A DNA stretch of 64,000 nt from G963668655 sp963668655. GTDB taxonomy: Bacteria > Myxococcota_A > SURF-8. Location of the stretch: assembly GCA_963668655.2 (NCBI GenBank), contig CAXXPQ010000003.1, positions 310,001 to 374,000 of the forward strand, given 5' to 3'. The notes below the pieces were generated by a model that did not search any database, was not told where the DNA came from, and saw only the letters and a list, made by a program, of their open reading frames with translations. This document shows, in pieces, positions 44,163 through 52,500 of this stretch. A program made the translations under genes and the position numbers. Each line of letters begins with the position of its first letter. Position 1 is the stretch's first letter.

Positions 44163-44660
44163 CCGGTCACCTTCTCGAATTGGAGGTTGAGAACTTCATT
44201 GGAATTGCATCGTTCCCCAAGGCATCGGGAACAGACCGCTCCAGCTTTTCGCTTCCGTTGCAGAGTCCGCTTCGAATTCGGATTTATCCTCAGATTTCGC
44301 TTCAATCGGTACTTCCACCGTCACACTCCGGCGAAGGCTTCGTCGGAGGCAATGTATCCAAGCATCCCCACGGCGTCAAGCATTTCAGGCCGGGAAATTT
44401 CCACCGACCGCTTCCGCTATGCCGTTTCGCCCGCCCTCCCCCAATCGCCTCCCGAGAGGTGCACGAAAATCCGGTCCGGCATGTTTTTTGCGAAAAACGC
44501 ATGCCGGACCGCCGTCCCGTCTTGTCTTTGAAGAGAAACGATTCTCCGGGCGGGCGTCCGCGCGGGGGGAAGGAAAGGGTTCCTGAAGCGGTCAACCGAC
44601 GGGAATTCCGTGGTGTCGTTTCAGTCAAAGAATTGCTCGCAGAAGGCCAGCCTGGATTGT
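44163..44660. other. 498-base intergenic region without a supported gene
   Basis: Frames on the plus strand here are continuations of antisense frames and have no ribosome binding sites. The only clear structure is the long hairpin at 44,472-44,511. It presumably also holds the CoA-transferase promoter, which I could not locate. Confidence 0.6.
44472..44511. terminator. Long hairpin, probable terminator of the htpG-methyltransferase-like unit
   Basis: CGGTCCGGCATG and CATGCCGGACCG form a perfect 12-base stem around TTTTTTGCGAAAAACG, whose T and A runs can also pair. It is 150 bases beyond the stop at 44,661. There is no T-tract after it, so a role in RNA stability is equally possible. Confidence 0.5.
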
Positions 44661-45389
44661 TCATGAGAATCGTTGCAAGACGCCGGAAACCGAAGAACTT
44701 TCATGAATCATCCAGGCCAGGTAGGTCACGTCCTTCGGGCCGTCCTCCGGCAATTCCACGTCGGAATCGACTTTTCGAACCGCGTCGAAGACCCGCGTCA
44801 GGGCGGCCTCCAGATCCACGTTGGGCAGGGGACACCAGATGGCCAGCACGCCGCCCTTCGCCAGAGCCCTTCGGGCGCGCTCCAGGCCCGCCGTCCGGTA
44901 AAGTTCGGCGTTTCGCTCGGAAGCCAGCCAGCCGGGGCCGTTGTCCACGTCCAGGAGAATCATATCGTAATGGCCCTCGCCCTCTTGCAGGGCCTGGGAG
45001 ACATCGCCCACGTAGACGAAAACCCGTTGGTCCTCGATGGCCTGTCCGTTGGTCTCGGCAAAGTACCGGCGATTCCACGCCACGACCTTCGGACTGATCT
45101 CGGCCACGGTCGCCTCGCGAACGCCCGGAAGATCCAGCGTCGCCCGCAGAGTATGTCCCGCGCCCAGGCCCCCGACAAGAACCCGCAAGTCCTCGGCATC
45201 GTCCGGGAAATGGTCGCGCGCCACGCGGGCCATGACGATCTCCCCCAGCGCCCCGTGGCTGGCCATGAGGAAATTGCCATCGATGCGGATCTCGTAACCC
45301 GTTTCGCCGGATTCCGCGCGGTAACGCACCAGTTGCAGTTCGCCGAAAGGCGTGGGATCCCGGTCCAGGTGTTCGTATTCGATGTGCAA
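44661..45389 (-). CDS. Spermidine synthase-like (SpeE family) protein
   Basis: A 242-residue Rossmann-fold protein related to spermidine synthases and class I methyltransferases. It has LRVLVGGLGAGHTLRATL (cofactor-binding motif I), ATVAEISPKVVAWNRRYF (acidic residue after strand 2), and YDMILLDVDNGPGWL where true spermidine synthases have the catalytic DxxDP. The Asp-Asn here departs from that, so aminopropyl transfer is uncertain. Start is probably TTG with GGGGTGA upstream. It lies 55 bases after htpG and may share its transcript. Confidence 0.75.
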   Translation of the reverse strand: MHIEYEHLDRDPTPFGELQLVRYRAESGETGYEIRIDGNFLMASHGALGEIVMARVARDHFPDDAEDLRVLVGGLGAGHTLRATLDLPGVREATVAEISPKVVAWNRRYFAETNGQAIEDQRVFVYVGDVSQALQEGEGHYDMILLDVDNGPGWLASERNAELYRTAGLERARRALAKGGVLAIWCPLPNVDLEAALTRVFDAVRKVDSDVELPEDGPKDVTYLAWMIHESSSVSGVLQRFS

Positions 45390-45444
45390 GGTTCACCCCA
45401 CGCTCTCGGCAAAAGCTGCAAATGGATCGCCCCATGGCCTTCTT

Positions 45445-47364
45445 CTACGTCAGATCCCGGACGAGCAGATCGTTCATCCGCCGGGCGAAGCCCACGGGAT
45501 CCTTCAGTTTCGAGCCTTCGGCCAGAACGGCCTGTTCGTACAGCAGGCGGCCATAGTCCTCCAGGCGGGCATCCTTGGGATCGGCTTCGTAGCGACCGCG
45601 AAGCGCCGCCACCACCGGATGATCGGGGTTCAGTTCCAGAATACGGGGCGATTCCTCGAATTCCCCCTCCGATCCGATTTTCTTCAAGATATTCTCTACA
45701 TAGGCACCCATGCGCCCCTCTTTCGAGACCAGACAGGAGGCGGAATCCGTCAGGCGGGAAGAAAGGCGCACGTCCTCCACCTCCGCGATCTTTTCTTTCA
45801 GGAACCCCAGAAGATTCTTCATCTCCTCGGTTTTCTTCTCTTTTTGCTCTTTTTCCGTCTCGCCTTCCAGGCCGTCCAGCTCACCCTTGTCCACGCCCAC
45901 CAGGCGTTTGCCCTTGTATTCCATCAATCCCTGGACCACCCATTCGTCGATGGGCTCGGTCATGAAGAGAACGTCGTAACCCTTCTTGCGCACGCCTTCC
46001 AGGTAGGGCGAAGCCTCCAGGAGCTTGCGGCTTTCGCCCAAAAGGAAATAGATCTCCTTTTGATCCTCCGGTATGGCCTCGACGTATTCGGCCAGGGAAA
46101 CGAAGTCGCCCGCCTCGGTCTTGGCGCTTTCGAAAAGCAGCAGGTCGGCCAGCTTCTCCTTGTTCGTCCAATCCGTGTGGACGCCCTCCTTGAGCACCAG
46201 TCCGAAATTCTTGTAGAATTCTATATACTTGTCCTTCTCGCCGTCCTTCATGGCCTTCAAGGTGGAAAGAATTTTAGCGGTCAGGTTGGACTGGATTTTG
46301 TCCACCAGGGGATTTTGCTGCAAAAGCTCGCGGCTGACGTTCAAGGGCAGGTCGGCGGCATCCACCACGCCCTGAACAAAACGCAGGTAGGAAGGCAGAA
46401 GATCCGTGCAGTCGTCCATGATGAACACCCGCCGGATATAGAGATTCAGGCCGTTCTTGCGTTCCGGGTTCAGGAAGTCGAAGGGGCGCTGTCTGGGCAA
46501 ATACAACAATGCCTTGAACTCCACCACACCCTCGGCCACGTAATGAATCACCTTGGCCGGGTCGCCGAAATCCCGGGAGATGTGCTTGTAGAATTCGTTG
46601 TAATCCTGTTCGGACAACTCGGACTTGGAGCGCAGCCAGACGGCCTGGCGGCTGTTGAGCGTCTCTTCCGTCACCCGCGTCTCTTCGCGGGCCTCTTCGC
46701 CTTCCGCGCCTTCGATCTTCTCCGTACGCATCACGTCCATGACCACCGGATGCTCGATGAAATCGGAATAATTACGCACCACGGTGCGAAGTTTCCATTC
46801 GTCCAGGAAATCCTTGGCGTCCTCCTTCAGATGCAGAACGACATCGGTGCCCCGCCGTTCCTTCTCCACCGTCTCCACCTGGAATTCGCCCTCTCCGGAG
46901 GATTCCCAACGTACACCTTTGGCCTTGTCGCCCGCCATGCGGCTCAAGACGGTCACCTTGTCCGCCACCATGAACGAGGCGTAGAATCCCAGGCCGAACT
47001 GCCCGATGAGTTCCGGCCGATCCTCCGCCTTGGTCTGTTGCAGCTTTTCCAGGAACTCGCGCGTTCCGGAGCGGGCCACGGTGCCCAAATTCCCCACCAC
47101 GGCGTCCCGATCCATGCCGATACCATTGTCCTGCACAGTCAAGGTTCCGGCGTCTTTGTCCACGATGAGCTTGATCTTCCAGCCGGATTCGCCTTCCAGC
47201 AGGTCCGGGTCGGTAATGGAATCGAACCGGATCTTGTCGATGGCGTCACTGGCGTTGCTGATGAGTTCGCGCAGGAAGATTTCCCTGTTCGAGTAAAGGG
47301 AGTTGACGATAATGTCCATCATTTTGGTCATTTCGGTTTTGAAGGGCAGGGTTTCCATGCTCAT
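45445..47364 (-). CDS. htpG: Chaperone HtpG (bacterial Hsp90)
   Basis: A 639-residue Hsp90. The N-terminal GHKL ATPase has LRELISNASDAIDKIRF (ATP-binding Asn), VQDNGIGMD and GQFGLGFYASFMVADKV; the middle domain has the conserved Arg region (NVSRELLQQN) and the C-terminal dimerisation domain follows to the end, with full family length. The charged linker between N and middle domains (EGAEGEEAREETRV) is short as in bacteria. HtpG works in the cytoplasm with DnaK on client remodelling. GGAAGGAG precedes the ATG; a candidate promoter with a heat-shock-like -35 (CTTGAAA) lies about 200 bases upstream. Confidence 0.96.
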   Translation of the reverse strand: MSMETLPFKTEMTKMMDIIVNSLYSNREIFLRELISNASDAIDKIRFDSITDPDLLEGESGWKIKLIVDKDAGTLTVQDNGIGMDRDAVVGNLGTVARSGTREFLEKLQQTKAEDRPELIGQFGLGFYASFMVADKVTVLSRMAGDKAKGVRWESSGEGEFQVETVEKERRGTDVVLHLKEDAKDFLDEWKLRTVVRNYSDFIEHPVVMDVMRTEKIEGAEGEEAREETRVTEETLNSRQAVWLRSKSELSEQDYNEFYKHISRDFGDPAKVIHYVAEGVVEFKALLYLPRQRPFDFLNPERKNGLNLYIRRVFIMDDCTDLLPSYLRFVQGVVDAADLPLNVSRELLQQNPLVDKIQSNLTAKILSTLKAMKDGEKDKYIEFYKNFGLVLKEGVHTDWTNKEKLADLLLFESAKTEAGDFVSLAEYVEAIPEDQKEIYFLLGESRKLLEASPYLEGVRKKGYDVLFMTEPIDEWVVQGLMEYKGKRLVGVDKGELDGLEGETEKEQKEKKTEEMKNLLGFLKEKIAEVEDVRLSSRLTDSASCLVSKEGRMGAYVENILKKIGSEGEFEESPRILELNPDHPVVAALRGRYEADPKDARLEDYGRLLYEQAVLAEGSKLKDPVGFARRMNDLLVRDLT

Positions 47365-47538
47365 GATTCGACACTCCTTCCGTTCGATTTCAAGGGTTTC
47401 TCACCCGGTTGTTTCTTTTTAAAGCCCGGCCACAAATGGTCTGTCCTGGAATATCCTGCGTCTTTTCCTTGGACCGGCACGCGTCCAAAAACGGCGATCC
47501 GAAGAAACGGAACCGACCGCCTCAGTCGCTTCGCCCAT

Positions 47539-47566
47539 ACAATAAGGCGAAAGCCGGGCGTTTCAA
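47539..47566 (-). promoter_or_regulatory. Candidate htpG promoter with heat-shock-like -35
   Basis: On the minus strand CTTGAAA (TTGAAA at 47566-47561), 16-base spacer, TATTGT (47544-47539). The -35 matches the sigma32 form CTTGAAA but the -10 does not match CCCCAT, so the class is undecided. No CIRCE element is seen. Confidence 0.3.
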
Positions 47567-47599
47567 GGGTCTGAAGTTATTTTTTCCCGCTCCGGCGTC

Positions 47600-48445
47600 T
47601 TAGAGCCTATTCCAATAGGCCAGTGGCCCGCCATGTGATAATTCCCAAGGCGAAGTGCAGCATGGCGATGTAAGTGTCCGTTCGTTTTTCCCAACGGATG
47701 AGAATGCGCCGGAACCGATTGAGCCAACTGTGCGTACGTTCCACCACCCAGCGGCGCGCCTTGAAACCGGCTTCGTGCTTGATGGCGATCGCTTCCTCGC
47801 CCCGCGAACGAATGTGAGCCGTGAACTTGAATTCCTCCACCAGGTCTCGAATCTCATCGTAGTCATAGCCCTTATCCATGCACAATCCCTGCGGCTTCCT
47901 GCGGGTCGGCTTCGGACGTTTCACTTCGATGTTTTCCAGTGTCTCCTCCACCAGTTTCATGTCATGCCGGTTCGCCCCGTCAACCGCTACGGCCAGGGGA
48001 ATTCCCTTCGCCTCCACCAGAAGGCTGCGCTTGACGCCGCCTTTGCCGCGGTCGGTAGGGTTTCGACCCGTTTTTTTCCCCGCCCAGCGGCGCTTTCGTC
48101 ATCGCTCCGTCCATCGACAGCCACGACCAGTCGATGCCTTCGAGCTTGTCGTACTGCAAAAGACCTTGCCGCCAGAATTCCTCGAACACCCCGGCCTCGG
48201 TCCATTCCCGAAAACGGCGGTAGGCCGAGCCGCACGAGCAGATGCCCGTGGCGTTGAGCGCGTTCCACTGGCATCCGGTGCGCAGTACGAACAAAATGGC
48301 GTTCATCGCGTTGCGGTTGCCGTGCTCCCCGTTGTGTGGACCGATTGACAAGTTAGAATCCGGGTTGAGAATAAGCCATGCGGCTCGACTGTCTGAATCG
48401 TAGCACAAGTTGCCTTTCCAATCATCTTTTTCGTGGTACACTGGC
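47600..48445 (-). mobile_element. IS5-family insertion sequence (IS427-like)
   Basis: Holds a two-frame IS5-type transposase. The orfB end at 47,607 overlaps GAGCCTATTCCAATAGGCC, a likely inverted-repeat end, but I could not identify a convincing partner beyond 48,441, so outer limits are approximate. It is the first of three elements stacked between htpG and the giant lipoprotein gene. Confidence 0.7.
47607..48441 (-). CDS. IS5-family transposase in two overlapping frames
   Basis: Frame one (48,441-47,980) carries the helix-turn-helix part and the first catalytic Asp in WLSMDGAMTKAPLGG. Frame two (to 47,607) has the end of that motif (GRNPTDRGKGGVKRS), the second Asp in AVDGANRHD and the Glu region (ARRWVVERTHSWLNRFRR). 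The switch falls at GGGGAAAAAAAC near 48,075, seven A in a row; the IS427 group often joins its two frames by frameshifting at A-runs. A complete DDE enzyme would result from a +1 (or -2) slip. Otherwise both parts look intact, so the element may be active. Confidence 0.75.
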
Positions 48446-48512
48446 CATGCCCGCCCGGAGGATAGGGCTCCGCTGGAGAGCGACCCGAGCGCCGGACGGG
48501 TGGACGACGGAG

Positions 48513-48543
48513 GGACAGACGATCGAGGTCTGTCCTTTCTTTT
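48513..48543 (+). terminator. Orphan rho-independent terminator within the IS island
   Basis: GGACAGAC-GATCGAG-GTCTGTCC, 8-base stem, followed by TTTCTTTTATT on the plus strand. No plus-strand gene precedes it. It may protect from, or end, transcription entering from the IS5 side. Confidence 0.6.
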
Positions 48544-48564
48544 ATTCTGTCCCTTCGGAGTCCG

Positions 48565-48826
48565 TTAAAGCGCTAAACTCCGGGGGTTCGGGGGCAGCGC
48601 CCCCGAGAAGAAACGCTGCCATTCCTCTTGCGGCGTTCGGTACGCCAAACTGCTGTGCGGACGATACGTATTGTATTTTCTGCGCCACATTTCCGTTTTC
48701 ACCTGCGCTTCCCTCAACGTCAGGAAAATCTCCATGTTCAAATGCTCGTCGCGCACCTTCGAGTTGAAACTCTCGATGAAACCATTCTGCCAGGAACGGC
48801 CCGCGTCGATATGCAGCGTATCTGTG
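48565..48826 (-). pseudogene. IS3-family transposase fragment (C-terminal end of OrfB)
   Basis: Reading the minus strand from about 48,826: IDAGRSWQNGFIESFNSKVR, then DEHLNMEIFLTLREAQVKTE and YNTYRPHSSLAYRTPQEEW. This is the end of an IS3-type integrase domain including the catalytic Glu (FIESFN). The rest is absent: at about 48,830 the sequence changes to the IS200/IS605 end, so the fragment was cut by that insertion or a deletion. It ends in a GC hairpin (GGGGGC...GCCCCC) near 48,590. Confidence 0.85.
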
Positions 48827-48849
48827 CAGCGCTTATTAAATGAACTACA

Positions 48850-48867
48850 CCCGCCGCAAGCGGCGGG
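48850..48867. repeat. IS200/IS605 right-end hairpin
   Basis: CCCGCCGC-AA-GCGGCGGG, 8-base stem just after the tnpA stop, the structure TnpA binds as single-stranded DNA. Confidence 0.8.
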
Positions 48868-48876
48868 GTATCGGTG

Positions 48877-49326
48877 CTAGAACTCAAAATCCAGCTGTTT
48901 TTCGTACAGCTTTTGGTAGGTTCCACCTTGATTCTTGACGTATTTTCTAATGGTCTCTTCACTCGCATACTGACCGACGGTGTTGGCATAATAACCACTC
49001 GTCCACAGCGCTCCGCCCCACAGGATTTTCTTCGCTTCCGGGTGACGATCAAAGATCTCTCGGGCCGTGAGGCTCTTGATAATCGTCACGATACGGCTGA
49101 CAGGCATCGTTGGGATGCCTTGAACCAGAAAATGAACGTGATCTTCTTCAAGACCGATTTCCGCAAAGCCGATTTCGTAACGTTCGCCGATGCCAACGCA
49201 AACATCGCGAAGCGTATTCGAAACGGCTTCTGAAAATACCTTACGCCTGTACTTCGCTGGAAATACCAGATGGTACAGGAGAAGCGTCTTGTTGTGGCTC
49301 TTGTGGATAGGATCACTCATACCCAC
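48877..49326 (-). CDS. tnpA: IS200/IS605 family transposase TnpA (Y1 HUH)
   Basis: A 149-residue single-strand transposase. The HUH motif is His63-Val-His65 in EEDHVHFLVQ, and the nucleophilic Tyr is Tyr129 in IRKYVKNQ. Length and the WTSGYYANTVG strand are typical of IS200 types. It cuts and joins the element as single-stranded DNA at replication forks. The frame is intact, so the element may still move. No accessory TnpB is adjacent. Confidence 0.93.
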   Translation of the reverse strand: MGMSDPIHKSHNKTLLLYHLVFPAKYRRKVFSEAVSNTLRDVCVGIGERYEIGFAEIGLEEDHVHFLVQGIPTMPVSRIVTIIKSLTAREIFDRHPEAKKILWGGALWTSGYYANTVGQYASEETIRKYVKNQGGTYQKLYEKQLDFEF

Positions 49327-49344
49327 ACTCTACCACAAACAAGA

Positions 49345-49358
49345 CGCCCCAAGGGGCG
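49345..49358. repeat. IS200/IS605 left-end hairpin
   Basis: CGCCCC-AA-GGGGCG, 6-base stem upstream of tnpA, extended by GGG on one side. Confidence 0.75.
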
Positions 49359-49430
49359 GGGAATTAAACCCTCCCTAGATTAAAAAAAACCATGCCCGGA
49401 AAGACAATCGCTTTCCCCATAAATGTAAAC

Positions 49431-49465
49431 AGCCGGAACCCCCGTAGTTTCAAGGGATTCCGGCT
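49431..49465 (-). terminator. Terminator of the giant lipoprotein gene
   Basis: AGCCGGAA ... TTCCGGCT, an 8-base stem extended by CCC/GGG, then on the minus strand GTTTACATTTATG. It lies 40 bases past the stop codon. Confidence 0.65.
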
Positions 49466-49504
49466 TTCCGGAATCATCTTCGGAAGAGACCTTACGGCCT
49501 TCTC

Positions 49505-52500
49505 TTATTCATCCAGAGGCAAACCTTCCGGGCAGGGGCCGAGAATCAGACACCAGCTGTTCAGAACGCCGGTATCCGCGCCGTAGGTATCGGCGATATT
49601 CAATGTCCAGATTCCGTTCGGGGCTTCGCCCGCGAAGTCGCTGATTTCATATCCGGAGTACAGGCGACCGTCGCCTTCGTTGAAAGACGACGAACGAACC
49701 ATGACGGGACCGCTGACGGGCGAGGAAAGGGTCAACGCGATGTCTCCGAGATAGGTGTGTTCGATATCCACTACCAGGCAGACGAGATCGTCGATGGCGG
49801 CCGTTTCCGTGATTTCCAGGGTGACGTCCATCTGGTCATCGTCCGGAATGTCCAATGGCGGATCCTGTACGTCGCAATTCCATGAACTGTCGCTCTCGCA
49901 AAGTCCCGTATCGCCGTTCCACACGTATCCCGCCTCGCAGAGACAGAAGTAGGTGTTCGCTTCCATGTCGGACTGGCAACTGCCGCTGCCGTGCTCCACG
50001 GCCGCGCATGGGTTGCCGCTGCACGGCGTATGGACAATGGATAGATCGTAGCTATTGCATTGGTCGCTGTACGGAGCGACGACCAGGTAATACGTTCCGG
50101 CGGTCTCGGCCAGATAGAGGAACGATTCGTCGTCCGACATGCTTTGGCTTTTGGCCACCGCGCCAGAGGCACCGAAGGTCGCCGGATAATCGTAAAGAAG
50201 GATATCGATATCTCCCAGGCTATGCACAAATTCCGCCAGGACGTAGATTTCATCTCCAGCCTCCAGATCCAGGCTGAACCAGTCCACGTCCTCGAAGCTG
50301 TTGTCGCCGGCCTGCTGAAGAACCAGATTCTGTTCATCGAACGGAAGCGACGAAATGGGCGTGGCGGCATCGCTCGTGTCGTTGTCCTCGAAACGATCGT
50401 CCTGGCAGGTGTTTTCGCAGCTCTGTTTCACGGGATCCCACTTGAAAGGAACCTCGCAGTCGCAGGCCCAGTCGCTCACGCCGTATTCGCCATCCGGATC
50501 GGGAACGCATCCCAGTTCGTACGAACCATCGCAGGCGTGGCCGGCGCAGGGATCGTAACAGGCCACCGGGTCGGTGTTCGGGATCGGGTAAAAACCCTCC
50601 AGACATTCGCAGGCGTATGCTTCCACGCCTGAAGGGATACACTCCGAGTTCGCCCCGGTGCAGGGAGCGGCGTCGCAGGGATTCACGCAGATGCCGTTGT
50701 TGTCGGGATCCGGGAAATAACCGCCGTCGCAGGTGCAGGTGTAGCCGAGGCCCGTGCCGGGGGTGAACTCGCAGGTGACGAAATTGCCCGGGCAGGGATC
50801 GTCGGCGCAGGGATCGTCAACAAGTTCGATGGTCAATCCGTAGGAGTTGCACATGTCCGGATCGAAGGCATAGACCTTCAGGTAGTACGTTCCGGGGGCG
50901 GGCGGCGCGTAGTAGATCTCCTCGTTGTCCGAGGTGGTCTGGGAGCGCGCCACGGATCCGGAGGCGTCGTTGGTCACGGGAGCATCATACAACTGCATGT
51001 CGATGTCGCCCATGGCGTCTTGGAACAAGGCCAGGACGTGCAGGCCCTTGTCTTCGGGGATGTCGATGGCGAACCAGTCGTTGTCGCGCCCCTCGCCGTA
51101 TTCCGCCACCAGCAGATCCTCCACGAAAGGAAGAACGACGGGAGTGGCCAGGTCGGAGGTGTCGTCGTCCTCGTACGCATCGTTGCGGCAGAACCACTCG
51201 CAGCTCTGGCTGTCCTCGTTCCAATCGTAGAGTTCGTCGCAGACGCAGACGTAATCATCAGGCTGTTCCCAGTCCAGTTCGCAATGACTGTTGACGGAGA
51301 ACGAAGTCTCGCAGTCCGCGGTCTCGCAGGGATCCGCCACGCATTCTCCATCGATCTCGTCCAGAATGAATCCTTCCATGCAGATACACTGGTAGGCCGG
51401 ATCCTGTCCCGGCAGGAACTCGCAGACCTCGTTGTTTCCGGTGCAGGGGGAATCGTCGCAGGGATTGGGAAGGATCTCCACCGTCAACTCGTACGGATTG
51501 CAGATTTCCTGAGAGAAGGGCTGCACGGCCAGGTAATACGTCTGGTCCGCCGGGGACAGATAAAGAAAGTCCTCGTTGTCGGACGAACTCAATCCGGAGG
51601 CGACGGAGCCGGAAGCCCCGTTTTCGGCCGCGAAGTCGTACAGCTTGGCGTCAATGTCGCCGAATTCGTGTTCGAACCGCAAGAAGATACGCACGGCCTG
51701 GCCTTCGAGCAGATCGAAGGTGAACCAGTCGTAATCCCGCTCCTTGCCGTTCTGGCTGATAAGGTCGGGATTGTGGTAGTCCAGGGTGATGGGTGTGGCC
51801 GTGGCGGAGGTGTTGTTATTACCCAAAGCGTCGTCCTCGCACTGCCAGGCGCAGACGTCCGTTTCCGGATCGAAAATGTAATTCTCGTTGCAGACGCAGT
51901 CGTATCCTTCCGGCTCCTCCCAGTCGATGACGCAGTGGGAGTCGTCCGAGAAGTCCGTCACGCAGTCCACGTCCAGGCAGGGATCCGTCACGCAGTCCGA
52001 ACCGTCCTCGTTGAAAATCATATCGATCGGACAGGTGCATTCGTAGTTCGGATCGCCCTCGAACAGGAAGCGGCAGTTCATGTTCTGGCCGGGACATGGA
52101 GAGGGATCCTGGGTGCAGGGATTCAGCATCGATTCGCCGGCCACGCTCAAGTCATACCCGGAACAGATCTCGCCGCCGAATTCGAAGACGTTGACCCGCA
52201 AGAAGAATTCCCCGCCGGTTTCCGTGTGGTATTGAATCCGCTCGTTGTCCGTGGCGCTGTAGCCGCGAACGAGGTAATTGGTGGTGTCGTCCGCGTCGTA
52301 CAAGTAGATATCGATATCGCCCTGGGCGTGCTCGAACAGAGCTTCCATGGTAATCAGGGTGTTCGCTTCCACGGTGAAGGAGAACCAGTCCGGGTCGATG
52401 CTGGAAAGAACCAGGTCGGTGCGAACGAAGTCGAGATCGATCTCGTCGGCGGATTCCACGGTGTCGTTGGGTTCCATGTCGTCGTCCGGGCACCATTCCT

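Larger units (their letters stand above)
48837..49375 (-). mobile_element. IS200/IS605-family insertion sequence with subterminal hairpins
   Basis: Contains only tnpA. Right-end hairpin at 48,850-48,867 (CCCGCCGC-AA-GCGGCGGG) and left-end hairpin at 49,345-49,358 (CGCCCC-AA-GGGGCG), both with the CCCCGCC core typical of the family and both with AA loops. Exact cleavage sites cannot be set from sequence. No tnpB is present. Confidence 0.85.

Noticed and set aside
47365..47606. CIRCE element upstream of htpG
   Set aside because: No TTAGCACTC/GAGTGCTAA inverted repeat is present.
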